Part shown: one piece after another, positions 22,520-30,207 of the stretch | How positions within the stretch are numbered: the stretch's first letter is position 1 | How the letters are laid out: every line of letters starts with the position of its first letter | From: Nonomuraea pusilla | GTDB lineage: Bacteria > Actinomycetota > Actinomycetes > Streptosporangiales > Streptosporangiaceae | NCBI RefSeq assembly: GCF_900109355.1 | Contig: NZ_FOBF01000017.1 | Coordinates: 74,174 to 138,173 of the forward strand | Length of the DNA stretch: 64,000 nt | Direction: 5' to 3' | Position numbers and translations under genes: made by a program | The notes under the pieces: model-generated | Told to the model about the DNA's origin: nothing | The model's database searches: none | The model's input: only the letters and a program-made list of their open reading frames with translations

Positions 22520-23311
22520 ATGCACAGGCTTTTGCGCGGTGAGGTGCTGTTACTCGGCGGTTTCGCGCTGGCGGCGGCGGTGACCGTCCTGCTGGTGCTG
22601 CCGTCCGGCGCCGCACCCGTGGCCGCCGACTGGGCCCAGACCTCCTCGGGACCGCTCGGCGCGGCCGACCGCGACCTGCTCGTCAAGGTGCGCCAGGCCG
22701 GGCTCTGGGAGATGCCCGCCGGCGAATGGGCGCAGGAGCGCGGCGCGTCCGCGCGGGTCAAAGAGGTCGGGAAGATCCTCATGCAGGACCACATGAAGCT
22801 CGACCTGCTGACCCGCCAGGTCGCCGGCAGGCTCGGCGTGCCCCTCCCCGACCAGCCGAACCCCGACCAGCAGCGCTGGCTGGCCCAGCTCGCCACGGAA
22901 CGGGGCGCGGCCTTCGACCGCGACTTCGCGAACCTGCTGCGCGCCGCGCACGGCAAGGTCTTCACGGTCGTGGCGGCCGTACGGGCCGGGACGCGCAACG
23001 CCGAGATCAGGGAGTTCGCCCGGCAAGGAGTGAACTTCGTCATGAAGCACATGGCCCTGCTGGAGTCCACCGGCCTCGTCTCGTTCGCGGACCTCCCCGA
23101 GCCCCCGCCACCGTCCCCCCCTCCCCCGGCCGCCCTTCCAGCCGGCCCCTCCCCCGCCCACCCAGCCGCCCTTCCAGCCGGGCCCGCGGATTCACCGCCC
23201 TCCCCCGCCCGCCCGGCCGCACTGCCGGCCGGCCCCGCCGGTTCCCCTCCCTCCCCCGCCCGCCCGGCCGCGCTGCCGGCCGGGCCTGTCGATTCCAGGA
23301 GACAGACATGA
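22520..23311 (+). CDS. DUF4142 (ferritin-like four-helix) secreted or anchored protein with Pro/Ala repeats
   Basis: 263 residues. An N-terminal hydrophobic segment (about 8-30) serves as signal peptide or anchor. A DUF4142 domain spans about residues 45-190: LLVKVRQAGLWEMPAGEWAQ, the conserved SARVKEVGKILMQDHMKLD, and VRAGTRNAEIREFARQGVNFVMKHM. DUF4142 is a helical, ferritin-like fold of unknown function, often in exported proteins. The last 65 residues are Pro/Ala repeats, with a 17-residue unit PPSPARPAALPAGPAGS about three times (tandem 51-bp DNA repeats around 23140-23300). It is the first gene of the operon; its stop overlaps the next ATG. Confidence 0.85.
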   Translation: MHRLLRGEVLLLGGFALAAAVTVLLVLPSGAAPVAADWAQTSSGPLGAADRDLLVKVRQAGLWEMPAGEWAQERGASARVKEVGKILMQDHMKLDLLTRQVAGRLGVPLPDQPNPDQQRWLAQLATERGAAFDRDFANLLRAAHGKVFTVVAAVRAGTRNAEIREFARQGVNFVMKHMALLESTGLVSFADLPEPPPPSPPPPAALPAGPSPAHPAALPAGPADSPPSPARPAALPAGPAGSPPSPARPAALPAGPVDSRRQT

Positions 23312-25041
23312 GATCCAGACGCGTGACCGCCGCCGTCTCCGCCCTGGCGGTGGCGGCGGGCGGCCTGGTGTCGGCCGCCGTGATCGGCGTGGTGCCGGCC
23401 AGGGCCGACCACTGCGACCCGTCCGAGTCGCACGGCCGGCAGACCAGTCCCACCCAGGGCGCGAACGGCCGGAACGGCGACCAGCAGGACGGGAGCCGCC
23501 AGGACGGCAACGGCCGCGACGGTAACCGCCAGGCGCCAGACGGGCGGTCCCCGGGACAGGAGGACGCCGACCGCTTCGGCCCCACCGACCAGCGAGACCG
23601 CGACGGCTGGAACGGCGACCAGAACGGCCGCCAGGACGGCTCCCGGCTCGGCCGTGACGACGACACCCGGTTCGGCCGTCAGGACGACACGGGGCTCGGC
23701 CGGCAGGACGGCACGCGAAGCGACCGGCAGAACGACACCGGGCTCGACCGGCAGGACGCCACGCGAGGCGACCGGCAGGACGACGCGCAGACCGGCAGAC
23801 AGAACAGCGGGCAGAACAGCGAGCGGAACGGCGGACAGGGCGACCGCGGGGACGGCGGGGCCGCGGTGCTGGACCCGGGCGCGTCCCCGGAGCCGACGCG
23901 GAGCGCGGACCCGTTCGGCCGCCGAGGCGGCAGCGGCACCCGCACCGCCACCCCCGCCCCTCCCCGCGACTCCACCCAGATCCCACCCCAGAACCCGGGC
24001 CAGGACCCGGGCCAGGACGGCGGGCAGGACCGCGGCGGGGATCCGCGGCAGGACCCGACCGGGCTGCCCACCGAGCCACCCACCGAGGGCCCCGCGCAGG
24101 AGCCGACCCAGCCCCCCGGCGGCGGCCAGAGCCCGTCGCCCGCCCCGTCTCCCACCGCGAGCGGCCAGGAGTGCGCCGACCTGGGCCCGTTCCCCCAGGA
24201 CTTCGTCGACATCCGCCAGATCCCGCCCGGCCGCCTGGACCTTCCTGCGGGCAGGAGCGGGTCGCGCGGCACGTTCGTCTCCCAGTGCGGGACGAACCGC
24301 AACGGCCACAACAACCCGGACAACTTCATCGTCGCCCCCGGCGTCTCCAACGGCGCCCACCACCTGCACGACTACGTGGGCAACCTGTCCACGGACGCGT
24401 TCTCGACGGACGAGAGCCTCGCCGCGGCCGGAACCACCTGCCGCCTGAGCGACAAATCCACCTATTTCTGGCCGGTCATCCGCGACCGCCGGGTGGACGC
24501 GAACACCGGCGACACCGACGGCAACGTCGGCCGCCCCCTGCGCGCCAACGCGGTCGTGCTCCAGTTCCGTGGCAACCCCGTCTCCAAGGTGAGCGCCATG
24601 CCGCGTTTCCTGCGCCTCATCACCGGTGACGCCAAAGCGGCGACGAACGGCGGCGGCAATGCGAATGCGAAATGGAGTTGCACCCGATTTACCAATCGCA
24701 TCACTAGTAACAAATATCCGCTTTGCCCGCGCGGTAGCCAGGTTCTCCGTATCCTGGATTTCCCGAGCTGCTGGGACGGCCAGAACACGGACAGCGCCAA
24801 CCACCGCACCCACGTGGTCTTCCCCGGCGAGGGCGGCGCGTGTCCGCAGGGCACCAGGGCGATACCGCAACTGCGCATGATCCTCGCCTACACGGTGCCA
24901 CAGGGCCGTTCCTTCGCCCTGGACGCGTTCCCCGAGCAGAAGCACAACCCTGTCACCGACCACGGCGACTTCGCCAACGTGATGCCCGACCGGCTGATGT
25001 CGTTCGTCGTCTCCTGCATCAACCAGGGCCGCCGCTGCTGA
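23308..25041 (+). CDS. Secreted DUF1996 protein with long Gln/Asp/Arg repeat linker
   Basis: 577 residues. Signal peptide about 1-33 (SALAVAAGGLVSAAVIGVV, then PARA). Residues 35-280 are low-complexity, dominated by GRQD/RQDDTG-type repeats and then a Pro-rich stretch. The C-terminal DUF1996 domain (about 310-577) has FVSQCGTNRNGHNNPDNFI, the His pair in GAHHLHDYVGN, TYFWPVI and FPSCWDGQNTDSANHRTHV with paired Cys. DUF1996 proteins are secreted and of unknown role. The AGGAGA ribosome binding site lies just before the ATG, which overlaps the DUF4142 stop. Confidence 0.88.
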   Translation: MRSRRVTAAVSALAVAAGGLVSAAVIGVVPARADHCDPSESHGRQTSPTQGANGRNGDQQDGSRQDGNGRDGNRQAPDGRSPGQEDADRFGPTDQRDRDGWNGDQNGRQDGSRLGRDDDTRFGRQDDTGLGRQDGTRSDRQNDTGLDRQDATRGDRQDDAQTGRQNSGQNSERNGGQGDRGDGGAAVLDPGASPEPTRSADPFGRRGGSGTRTATPAPPRDSTQIPPQNPGQDPGQDGGQDRGGDPRQDPTGLPTEPPTEGPAQEPTQPPGGGQSPSPAPSPTASGQECADLGPFPQDFVDIRQIPPGRLDLPAGRSGSRGTFVSQCGTNRNGHNNPDNFIVAPGVSNGAHHLHDYVGNLSTDAFSTDESLAAAGTTCRLSDKSTYFWPVIRDRRVDANTGDTDGNVGRPLRANAVVLQFRGNPVSKVSAMPRFLRLITGDAKAATNGGGNANAKWSCTRFTNRITSNKYPLCPRGSQVLRILDFPSCWDGQNTDSANHRTHVVFPGEGGACPQGTRAIPQLRMILAYTVPQGRSFALDAFPEQKHNPVTDHGDFANVMPDRLMSFVVSCINQGRRC

Positions 25042-25103
25042 CGGCACCCGCACGGGCACCCGCCTTCCGAGTCGCACCCTCACCCGACCCTGGAGGGAAA
25101 CAC

Positions 25104-25883
25104 ATGCTCCACAGACGGCACCCCCGGCACGCCCCCACGACGCTGGACACCAGGAACGTCCGGCTGGGAGCGTGCGCGTCGATCACCGCCGTCCTGCTGT
25201 CGGCGCTCGCGCTGACCAGGACGGAACGGGGTCTCGCGCTCCTCGGCCGGGTCGTCAGCTTCCTCGAGTTCTACGCGGGCGTGTTCGCCCTGGTGCTGCT
25301 GACCACCACGGTCGCGCTCGGCCTGCTCACCACGGAGCGGGCCTTCCTGACGCCGGCCTGGCGGGTCAGGGCGCAGCTCGCGCACCGCGCCACCGCGGTC
25401 ATCGGGATGGCCTATCTGGTCACCCACATCCTCCTCATGGTCGGACTCGGGCACGTGCCGGTGGGGGCCGTGATCGTGCCGGTGGCAGGGGCGTACGTCT
25501 TCATCGGCGTGCTCGGCCTCGGCCTGATGGCCGTCGCCCTGGTCACGGGGGTGATCAGGGGACGGTTCGCGGTCAGGGCCAAGCCGTGGACGTGGCGGGT
25601 GCTGCACTCCGCCGCGTACGCCGCCTGGCCCCTGGTCGTCGCGCACGGGCTCACCGCCGGCCGCCCGCCGGACGGCTGGGTGGCCTGGTCGTACGTCGCC
25701 TGCCTGGCCGCGGTCGCCTCGGCGCTGCTCGTCCGCGTCGTGGCCACCCTGCGCAGGCCGTCCGCCGCGCCGGAGCGGGTGCCGGCTCCCGCCGTGACCG
25801 CCCCCGCGGCCGAACCCCGCGAGCGCGTCGGCGCACCGGTGAGCCTGGCCGACGCCAGACGCAGGTTCAGGGAGGCCGGATGA
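25104..25883 (+). CDS. Ferric-reductase-like transmembrane protein, probable heme b
   Basis: 259 residues with about six hydrophobic helices between residues 20 and 205. Two helices carry His pairs spaced as in the ferric reductase/cytochrome b superfamily: AHRATAVIGMAYLVTHILLMV, and LHSAAYAAWPLVVAHGLTAG, suggesting bis-His heme coordination across the membrane. The C-terminus is Pro/Ala-rich and cytoplasmic. GGAGGG precedes the ATG. Its stop overlaps the start of the NuoF-like flavoprotein (ATGA), so the two probably form one electron-transfer unit. Substrate and direction are unknown. Confidence 0.82.
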   Translation: MLHRRHPRHAPTTLDTRNVRLGACASITAVLLSALALTRTERGLALLGRVVSFLEFYAGVFALVLLTTTVALGLLTTERAFLTPAWRVRAQLAHRATAVIGMAYLVTHILLMVGLGHVPVGAVIVPVAGAYVFIGVLGLGLMAVALVTGVIRGRFAVRAKPWTWRVLHSAAYAAWPLVVAHGLTAGRPPDGWVAWSYVACLAAVASALLVRVVATLRRPSAAPERVPAPAVTAPAAEPRERVGAPVSLADARRRFREAG

Positions 25884-27889
25884 TCCCGCACCAGGTGCCG
25901 CGGGTGTTGCGATTGGGGCCGGCCAGGTTGACGGCCGGGCTCGACCACTGCAGGCGGCTCGACCTGCCGGCGCACAGGACGCTGCACGGCGTCCCGGTGC
26001 CGCGCGACGTCCAGGACCTGATCGCGCGCGTCGACGAGGTGGACCTGCGGGGGCGCGGCGGCGCGGCGTTCCCGTTCGGGCGCAAGCTGCGGGCCGTCGC
26101 CGAGGCTGCCGCGGCGCGCGAGAGCGTCGTGCTGGTCAACGGGGCCGAGGGTGAACCGGCCTCGTCCAAGGACAAGATGCTGCTCGTCCGCACGCCGCAC
26201 CTGGTGCTGGACGGCGCCGTGCTCGCGGCCGAGGCGCTGCACGCCCGCGAGGTCGTGATCGCCACCGTCGCCGGGGAGGTGGCCGAGGCGTCCGTGTCGG
26301 CCGCGGTGGCGGAACGGCGCGCCGCGAACGTGTCGGGCGCCGCAGAGAGCCGCATCGCCATCCGGGTGGTGGGGCTGCGGGAGCGGTTCATCTCCGGCGA
26401 GGGCGGCGCGCTCGTCCGCGGCGTGAACGGCGAGGAGCCCGTGCCGCCCGGCAGGAAGCGGCGGGCCGCCGCGAGCGGCGTGGACGGCCTGCCCACCCTG
26501 CTGTCCAACACCGAGACCTTCGCCCAGCTCGCCCTGCTCGCCGAACTCGGCACCGAGCGGTACGCCGAGGTGGGCACCAGCAAGGAGCCCGGCACGGTGC
26601 TGCTCACGGTGAGCGGCGGCGCGGCGGCGGGCGCGGTCGTGGAGACGCCCAGCGGCACCCCGCTCGCGGCTGTCCTGGACCTGTGCGACGCCGACGTGGG
26701 CGAAGGCGTGCTGGTCGGCGGCTACCACGGCGCGTGGCTGACTCCGGACGCCGCCCGCTCCGCCGTCGTCTCCCGGGAAGGGATGAAGCAGGCCGGGGGC
26801 GGCCTCGGAGCGGGCATCATCGTGCCGATCGGGTCGTCCACCTGCCCGGTCGGGGAGGCGGCCAGGGTGGCGTCGTACCTGGCGGCCCAGTCGGCCGGGC
26901 AGTGCGGGCCGTGCAGGCTCGGGCTGCCTGACGTCGCGCGGGCCCTGTGCGCGCTGGCCGAGGGCACCGGCTCGATCGACGCGGTGCGGCGCTGTGTGCG
27001 GGCGGTCGAGCGGCGCGGCGCCTGCTTCCACCCGGACGGCACGGCCAAGTTCGTGCTGTCGGCGCTGGACGCGTTCGAGACCGACATCGCGCTGCACCTG
27101 GAGCACGGCTCGTGCGGGCGTCCGGTGCGCGGGGTGCTGCCGCTCCCCGAGCCGGACCCGGAGCCGGAGTACCGGCTGGAGGTGGACTGGACCCGCTGCC
27201 AGGGCCACGGGCTGTGCGCGCACCTGCTGCCGGAGTTCGTGGACCTGGACGACTACGGCTTCCCCTCGTTCAGGACGATGCCCGGCTGGATGGCCAAGGA
27301 GGCGCGGCGGGCCGTGGACATGTGCCCGGCGCTGGCGCTACGGCTCGTCCAGACCACGGGCGAGGAGCCCCGGCCCGCGGCGTCGCCGCTGCGCCTGGTC
27401 AGGGGCGGCGTCTTCCGCAGGCCGCCGTCGCTGCGCGGCCTCACCCGCCTGGAGCCACCCGCCTCCCGCGGCCAGCACGCCCGCCCGGCACCCGCCGAAC
27501 CCCGCTCATCCCGCCGGTCGGGGCGGCGGGACGGCGGCTTCGGCGCGGGCGGGGAGCGGCCCGTGACGACCGGTCCCGAGCCCGCGGAGCCGTCGCCCGC
27601 GCCCCGGCCGCCGCTGCACCTGGCGCCCGCCCCGCACCTCGCCCCGGTACCGCAGCCCGCCCCGGTGCCGCAGCCCGACCCGGGACGGCACCTCGCGCCG
27701 GCGCCGCAGGCCCCGTACTCCCCCGGCCTGCCCCGCACCGGTCATCCCGGCCCCGACCTGCCCCCCGCCGGTCACCTGGCGCCCGGTCCCGATCCCGGCC
27801 GGGGCTCGTTTCCCGCTTCCGCCGGGGACGCCTTCCCGCATCTGGCGCCCGCGAGCGACTTCTCCTGGTTCGGAGGCCCCATGGGGTGA
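25880..27889 (+). CDS. NuoF-like NADH-dehydrogenase flavoprotein fused to a 3Fe-4S ferredoxin, with disordered tail
   Basis: 669 residues. Residues 30-420 resemble the complex I 51-kDa subunit: FMN site LRGRGGAAFPFGRKL, NADH site NGAEGEPASSKDK, and the SLBB-like middle. The Fe-S loop reads QSAGQCGPCR (Cys342, Cys345, later Cys382), whereas NuoF proteins have SCGxCxPCR, so the first Cys ligand is Ala339. Residues 435-495 are a ferredoxin with CQGHGLC (Cys440, Cys446) and DMCPALA (Cys482), the three-Cys pattern of [3Fe-4S] ferredoxins. The last 150 residues are Pro/His/Ala-rich and disordered. It probably passes electrons from NAD(P)H to the membrane heme protein encoded just upstream. Confidence 0.87.
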   Translation: MIPHQVPRVLRLGPARLTAGLDHCRRLDLPAHRTLHGVPVPRDVQDLIARVDEVDLRGRGGAAFPFGRKLRAVAEAAAARESVVLVNGAEGEPASSKDKMLLVRTPHLVLDGAVLAAEALHAREVVIATVAGEVAEASVSAAVAERRAANVSGAAESRIAIRVVGLRERFISGEGGALVRGVNGEEPVPPGRKRRAAASGVDGLPTLLSNTETFAQLALLAELGTERYAEVGTSKEPGTVLLTVSGGAAAGAVVETPSGTPLAAVLDLCDADVGEGVLVGGYHGAWLTPDAARSAVVSREGMKQAGGGLGAGIIVPIGSSTCPVGEAARVASYLAAQSAGQCGPCRLGLPDVARALCALAEGTGSIDAVRRCVRAVERRGACFHPDGTAKFVLSALDAFETDIALHLEHGSCGRPVRGVLPLPEPDPEPEYRLEVDWTRCQGHGLCAHLLPEFVDLDDYGFPSFRTMPGWMAKEARRAVDMCPALALRLVQTTGEEPRPAASPLRLVRGGVFRRPPSLRGLTRLEPPASRGQHARPAPAEPRSSRRSGRRDGGFGAGGERPVTTGPEPAEPSPAPRPPLHLAPAPHLAPVPQPAPVPQPDPGRHLAPAPQAPYSPGLPRTGHPGPDLPPAGHLAPGPDPGRGSFPASAGDAFPHLAPASDFSWFGGPMG

Positions 27890-27901
27890 TGCATTCGTGA
27901 C

Positions 27902-27926
27902 CAACCACACCCCGGTCTCCGGCGTC
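27902..27926 (+). promoter_or_regulatory. Candidate ECF-type promoter of the FAD oxidase gene
   Basis: CAACC (27902-27906), 16 bases, then CGTC (27923-27926), 54 bases before the ATG at 27980. It shares the AACC-N16-CGT form with the candidate at 22485-22510, suggesting common control by the nearby ECF sigma. The resemblance is short and could be chance. Confidence 0.3.
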
Positions 27927-27979
27927 TCACGTTTCGGTTCACCACGATCACGCGCATCACCAGGAGCCGAGGAGACCCC

Positions 27980-29443
27980 ATGGACCGCCGCGACTTCCTC
28001 AGCGTCGCCGCGTTCGCGCCGCTGACGCTGTCCGCCACCGCGACGGCCACAGCGACGAGCACAGCGGCGAGCACAGCGACGGCCGGCCGGGCGTCGGCCC
28101 CACGCCGCCGCGGCCCCGACTGGGGGCGCCTGCGCGACCGGCTCTCCGGCACGCTCGTGCTGCCCGCCGACACCGGGTACGACCGCGCCCGCCGCCTGTA
28201 CAACCCGGCCTACGACGGCATCAGGCCCGCCGCCGTCGCCTACTGCGCGACCCCGGCGGACGTGTCGGCGTGCCTCGGGTTCGTCAGGTCGGCCGGGGTG
28301 CCGGTCACGGCCCGCTCGGGCGGCCACTCGTACGCGGGCTGGTCCACGGGCACGGGCCTGGTGATCGACGTGTCCAGGATGAGCGCGGTCGCGTACGCGA
28401 ACGGCAGGGCCACGGTGGGCGCCGGCGCCCGCCTCATCGACGTCTACGACGGGCTGGCCCGGCGCGGGGTGAGCATCCCGGCCGGCTCGTGTCCGACGGT
28501 GGGCGTGGCCGGGCTGACGCTGGGCGGCGGCATCGGCGTCGTGTCCAGGAGGTACGGCCTGACGTGCGACGCGCTGGAGTCGGTCCGGGTGGTGACGGCC
28601 GACGGCCGGGTGCTGGCCTGCGACGCCGACCGGAACGCCGACCTGTACTGGGCGTGCAGGGGCGGCGGCGGTGGCAACTTCGGCGTCGCGGTGTCGTTCA
28701 CCTTCCGCGCGCACCCGACGCGCGACGTCACGGTGTTCTTCCTGCACTGGCCGTGGGCGAAGACGGGCGACGCGGTGCGCGCCTGGCAGTCGTGGGCGCC
28801 GCAGGCCCCGGACGAGCTGTGGTCGGCCCTGCACCTGACGAACGGTCCCCGCGGCATGGACGTCCAGGTGGGCGGCCTGTACCTGGGCGCGCCTGCGGCG
28901 CTCGACCGGCTGCTGGCCCCGCTGGTGTCGGCGGTCGGCGCGCCGTCGTCGCGCTACGCCAGGCAGGTGCCGTACCAGCGGGCCATGATGATCATGGCGG
29001 GCTGCTCGTCGCTGTCGCTCGCCCAGTGCAGGAACATGGGCAGGGAGACGTTCTCGGCGAAGTCGCACATGGCGTACGGGAAGCTGGGCGGCGGCGGGGT
29101 GCGGGCGCTGGTGGACGCGGTGGGCCGCAAGGGGCGGCACGCGGTGCTGCTCGACGCGCTGGGCGGCGCGGTGGCCCGGGTGGGCGGGGCCGAGACGGCG
29201 TTCCCGCACCGGGCGGCGCTGTTCAGCGTCCAGTACTACGCGGAGGGCACGTCGAGGACGTGGCTGCGGGCCACGCACGCCGCCATGGCCCCGCACTGGG
29301 GCGACCACGCGTACGTCAACTACGTCGATCCCGACCTGGCGGGCTGGCGCGGCGCCTACTACGGCGCCAACGCGGCGCGGCTGGCCAGGGTGAAGTCCGC
29401 CTACGACCCGTCGCGGCTGTTCCGGCTGCCGCAGGGGGTGTGA
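27980..29443 (+). CDS. Tat-exported FAD-linked oxidase (berberine bridge enzyme-like, bicovalent flavin)
   Basis: 487 residues. Tat-type signal with MDRRDFLSVAAFAPL. The PCMH-type FAD domain has ARSGGHSYAGWS (His116) and AGSCPTVGVAGLTLGGG (Cys171), the two residues that attach FAD covalently in bicovalent oxidases. The C-terminal BBE element has YVNYVDPDL and YYGANAARLARVKSAYDP. Such enzymes oxidise sugars, alcohols or alkaloid-like substrates and release hydrogen peroxide. AGGAG (27970-region) precedes the ATG. It follows the NuoF-like gene by 90 bases on the same strand. The substrate is not evident. Confidence 0.9.
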   Translation: MDRRDFLSVAAFAPLTLSATATATATSTAASTATAGRASAPRRRGPDWGRLRDRLSGTLVLPADTGYDRARRLYNPAYDGIRPAAVAYCATPADVSACLGFVRSAGVPVTARSGGHSYAGWSTGTGLVIDVSRMSAVAYANGRATVGAGARLIDVYDGLARRGVSIPAGSCPTVGVAGLTLGGGIGVVSRRYGLTCDALESVRVVTADGRVLACDADRNADLYWACRGGGGGNFGVAVSFTFRAHPTRDVTVFFLHWPWAKTGDAVRAWQSWAPQAPDELWSALHLTNGPRGMDVQVGGLYLGAPAALDRLLAPLVSAVGAPSSRYARQVPYQRAMMIMAGCSSLSLAQCRNMGRETFSAKSHMAYGKLGGGGVRALVDAVGRKGRHAVLLDALGGAVARVGGAETAFPHRAALFSVQYYAEGTSRTWLRATHAAMAPHWGDHAYVNYVDPDLAGWRGAYYGANAARLARVKSAYDPSRLFRLPQGV

Positions 29444-29497
29444 GCAGGCGGGTAATTCGTTCGCGCCCCGGCACGCCCGGCTGGAAGGATGCCGGGT

Positions 29498-30127
29498 ATG
29501 CGTAACTGGCCGTTCTTCGAGCTGTCCGTCACGACTCCGCGCCTCCAGCTGCGCTTCCCCTCGCTGGAGGACCTCGACGAGCTGGCCGACCGCGCCGCCG
29601 AGGGCGTCCACGGGGAGGGTTTCATGCCGTTCCTCGTGCCCTGGAGCGAGGGCACGCCCGAGGAGCGGGCGAGGAGCACGGTGCAGTACCGCTTCCGCCA
29701 GTGGGCCGCGCTGACCCCGGAGAGCTGGACGCTGGACTTCGTGGTGGTCGTGGACGGCCGGGTCGTGGGGGCGCAGGAGGTCTCGGCGGAGCAGTTCGCG
29801 GTGACCCGCGAGGTGACGACGGGTTCCTGGCTGGGCCACCGCTTCCAGGGCCAGGGCATCGGCACGGAGATGCGCCGAGCGGTGCTCCACCTCGCCTTCG
29901 CCGGGCTGGGCGCCCGGTGGGCGGTCACCAGCGCGTTCGAGGACAACCCGGCGTCGTTGGGGGTCACGTCGAAGCTGGGCTACCGCGAGGACGGCGTCAG
30001 CGTGTTCGCTCGCAAGGGCGAGCCGGCGATCAACCGCCGCTTCCGGATGGCACGCGAGCACTGGACGGAGCCGGCGGGCATGGAGATCAAGGGCCTGGAG
30101 CCCTGCCTGCCGCTGCTCGGCCTCTGA
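29498..30127 (+). CDS. GNAT-family N-acetyltransferase (RimJ/RimL-like)
   Basis: 209 residues. GNAT features: TPRLQLRFPSLEDLDELAD at the start, the central strand FVVVVDGRVVGAQEV, the acetyl-CoA loop in GSWLGHRFQGQGIGTEMRRAVLHLAF (Q/R-x-x-G-x-G/A form) and the conserved ENPAS-type DNPASLGVTSKLGYREDG. This arrangement is typical of RimJ/RimL-like enzymes that acetylate alpha-amino groups or small molecules. ATG 29498 is used because GGAAGG lies 9 bases upstream; the ATG at 29489 abuts that site. It is convergent with the acetoacetyl-CoA synthetase. Confidence 0.88.
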   Translation: MRNWPFFELSVTTPRLQLRFPSLEDLDELADRAAEGVHGEGFMPFLVPWSEGTPEERARSTVQYRFRQWAALTPESWTLDFVVVVDGRVVGAQEVSAEQFAVTREVTTGSWLGHRFQGQGIGTEMRRAVLHLAFAGLGARWAVTSAFEDNPASLGVTSKLGYREDGVSVFARKGEPAINRRFRMAREHWTEPAGMEIKGLEPCLPLLGL

Positions 30128-30152
30128 CGAACCGGCCTCCGACGGCGGGCCC

Positions 30153-30185
30153 GTTCATGCGCCCCGACGTGCGGGGCGCATGAAC
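30153..30185. terminator. Bidirectional terminator hairpin between convergent genes
   Basis: GTTCATGCGCCCC (30153-30165) and GGGGCGCATGAAC (30173-30185) form a perfect 13-bp stem with a 7-base loop. It lies 25 bases past the acetyltransferase stop and 22 bases past the synthetase stop on the other strand. Confidence 0.85.
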
Positions 30186-30207
30186 GCCGCCAGGCCCCCG
30201 GGGCCGG

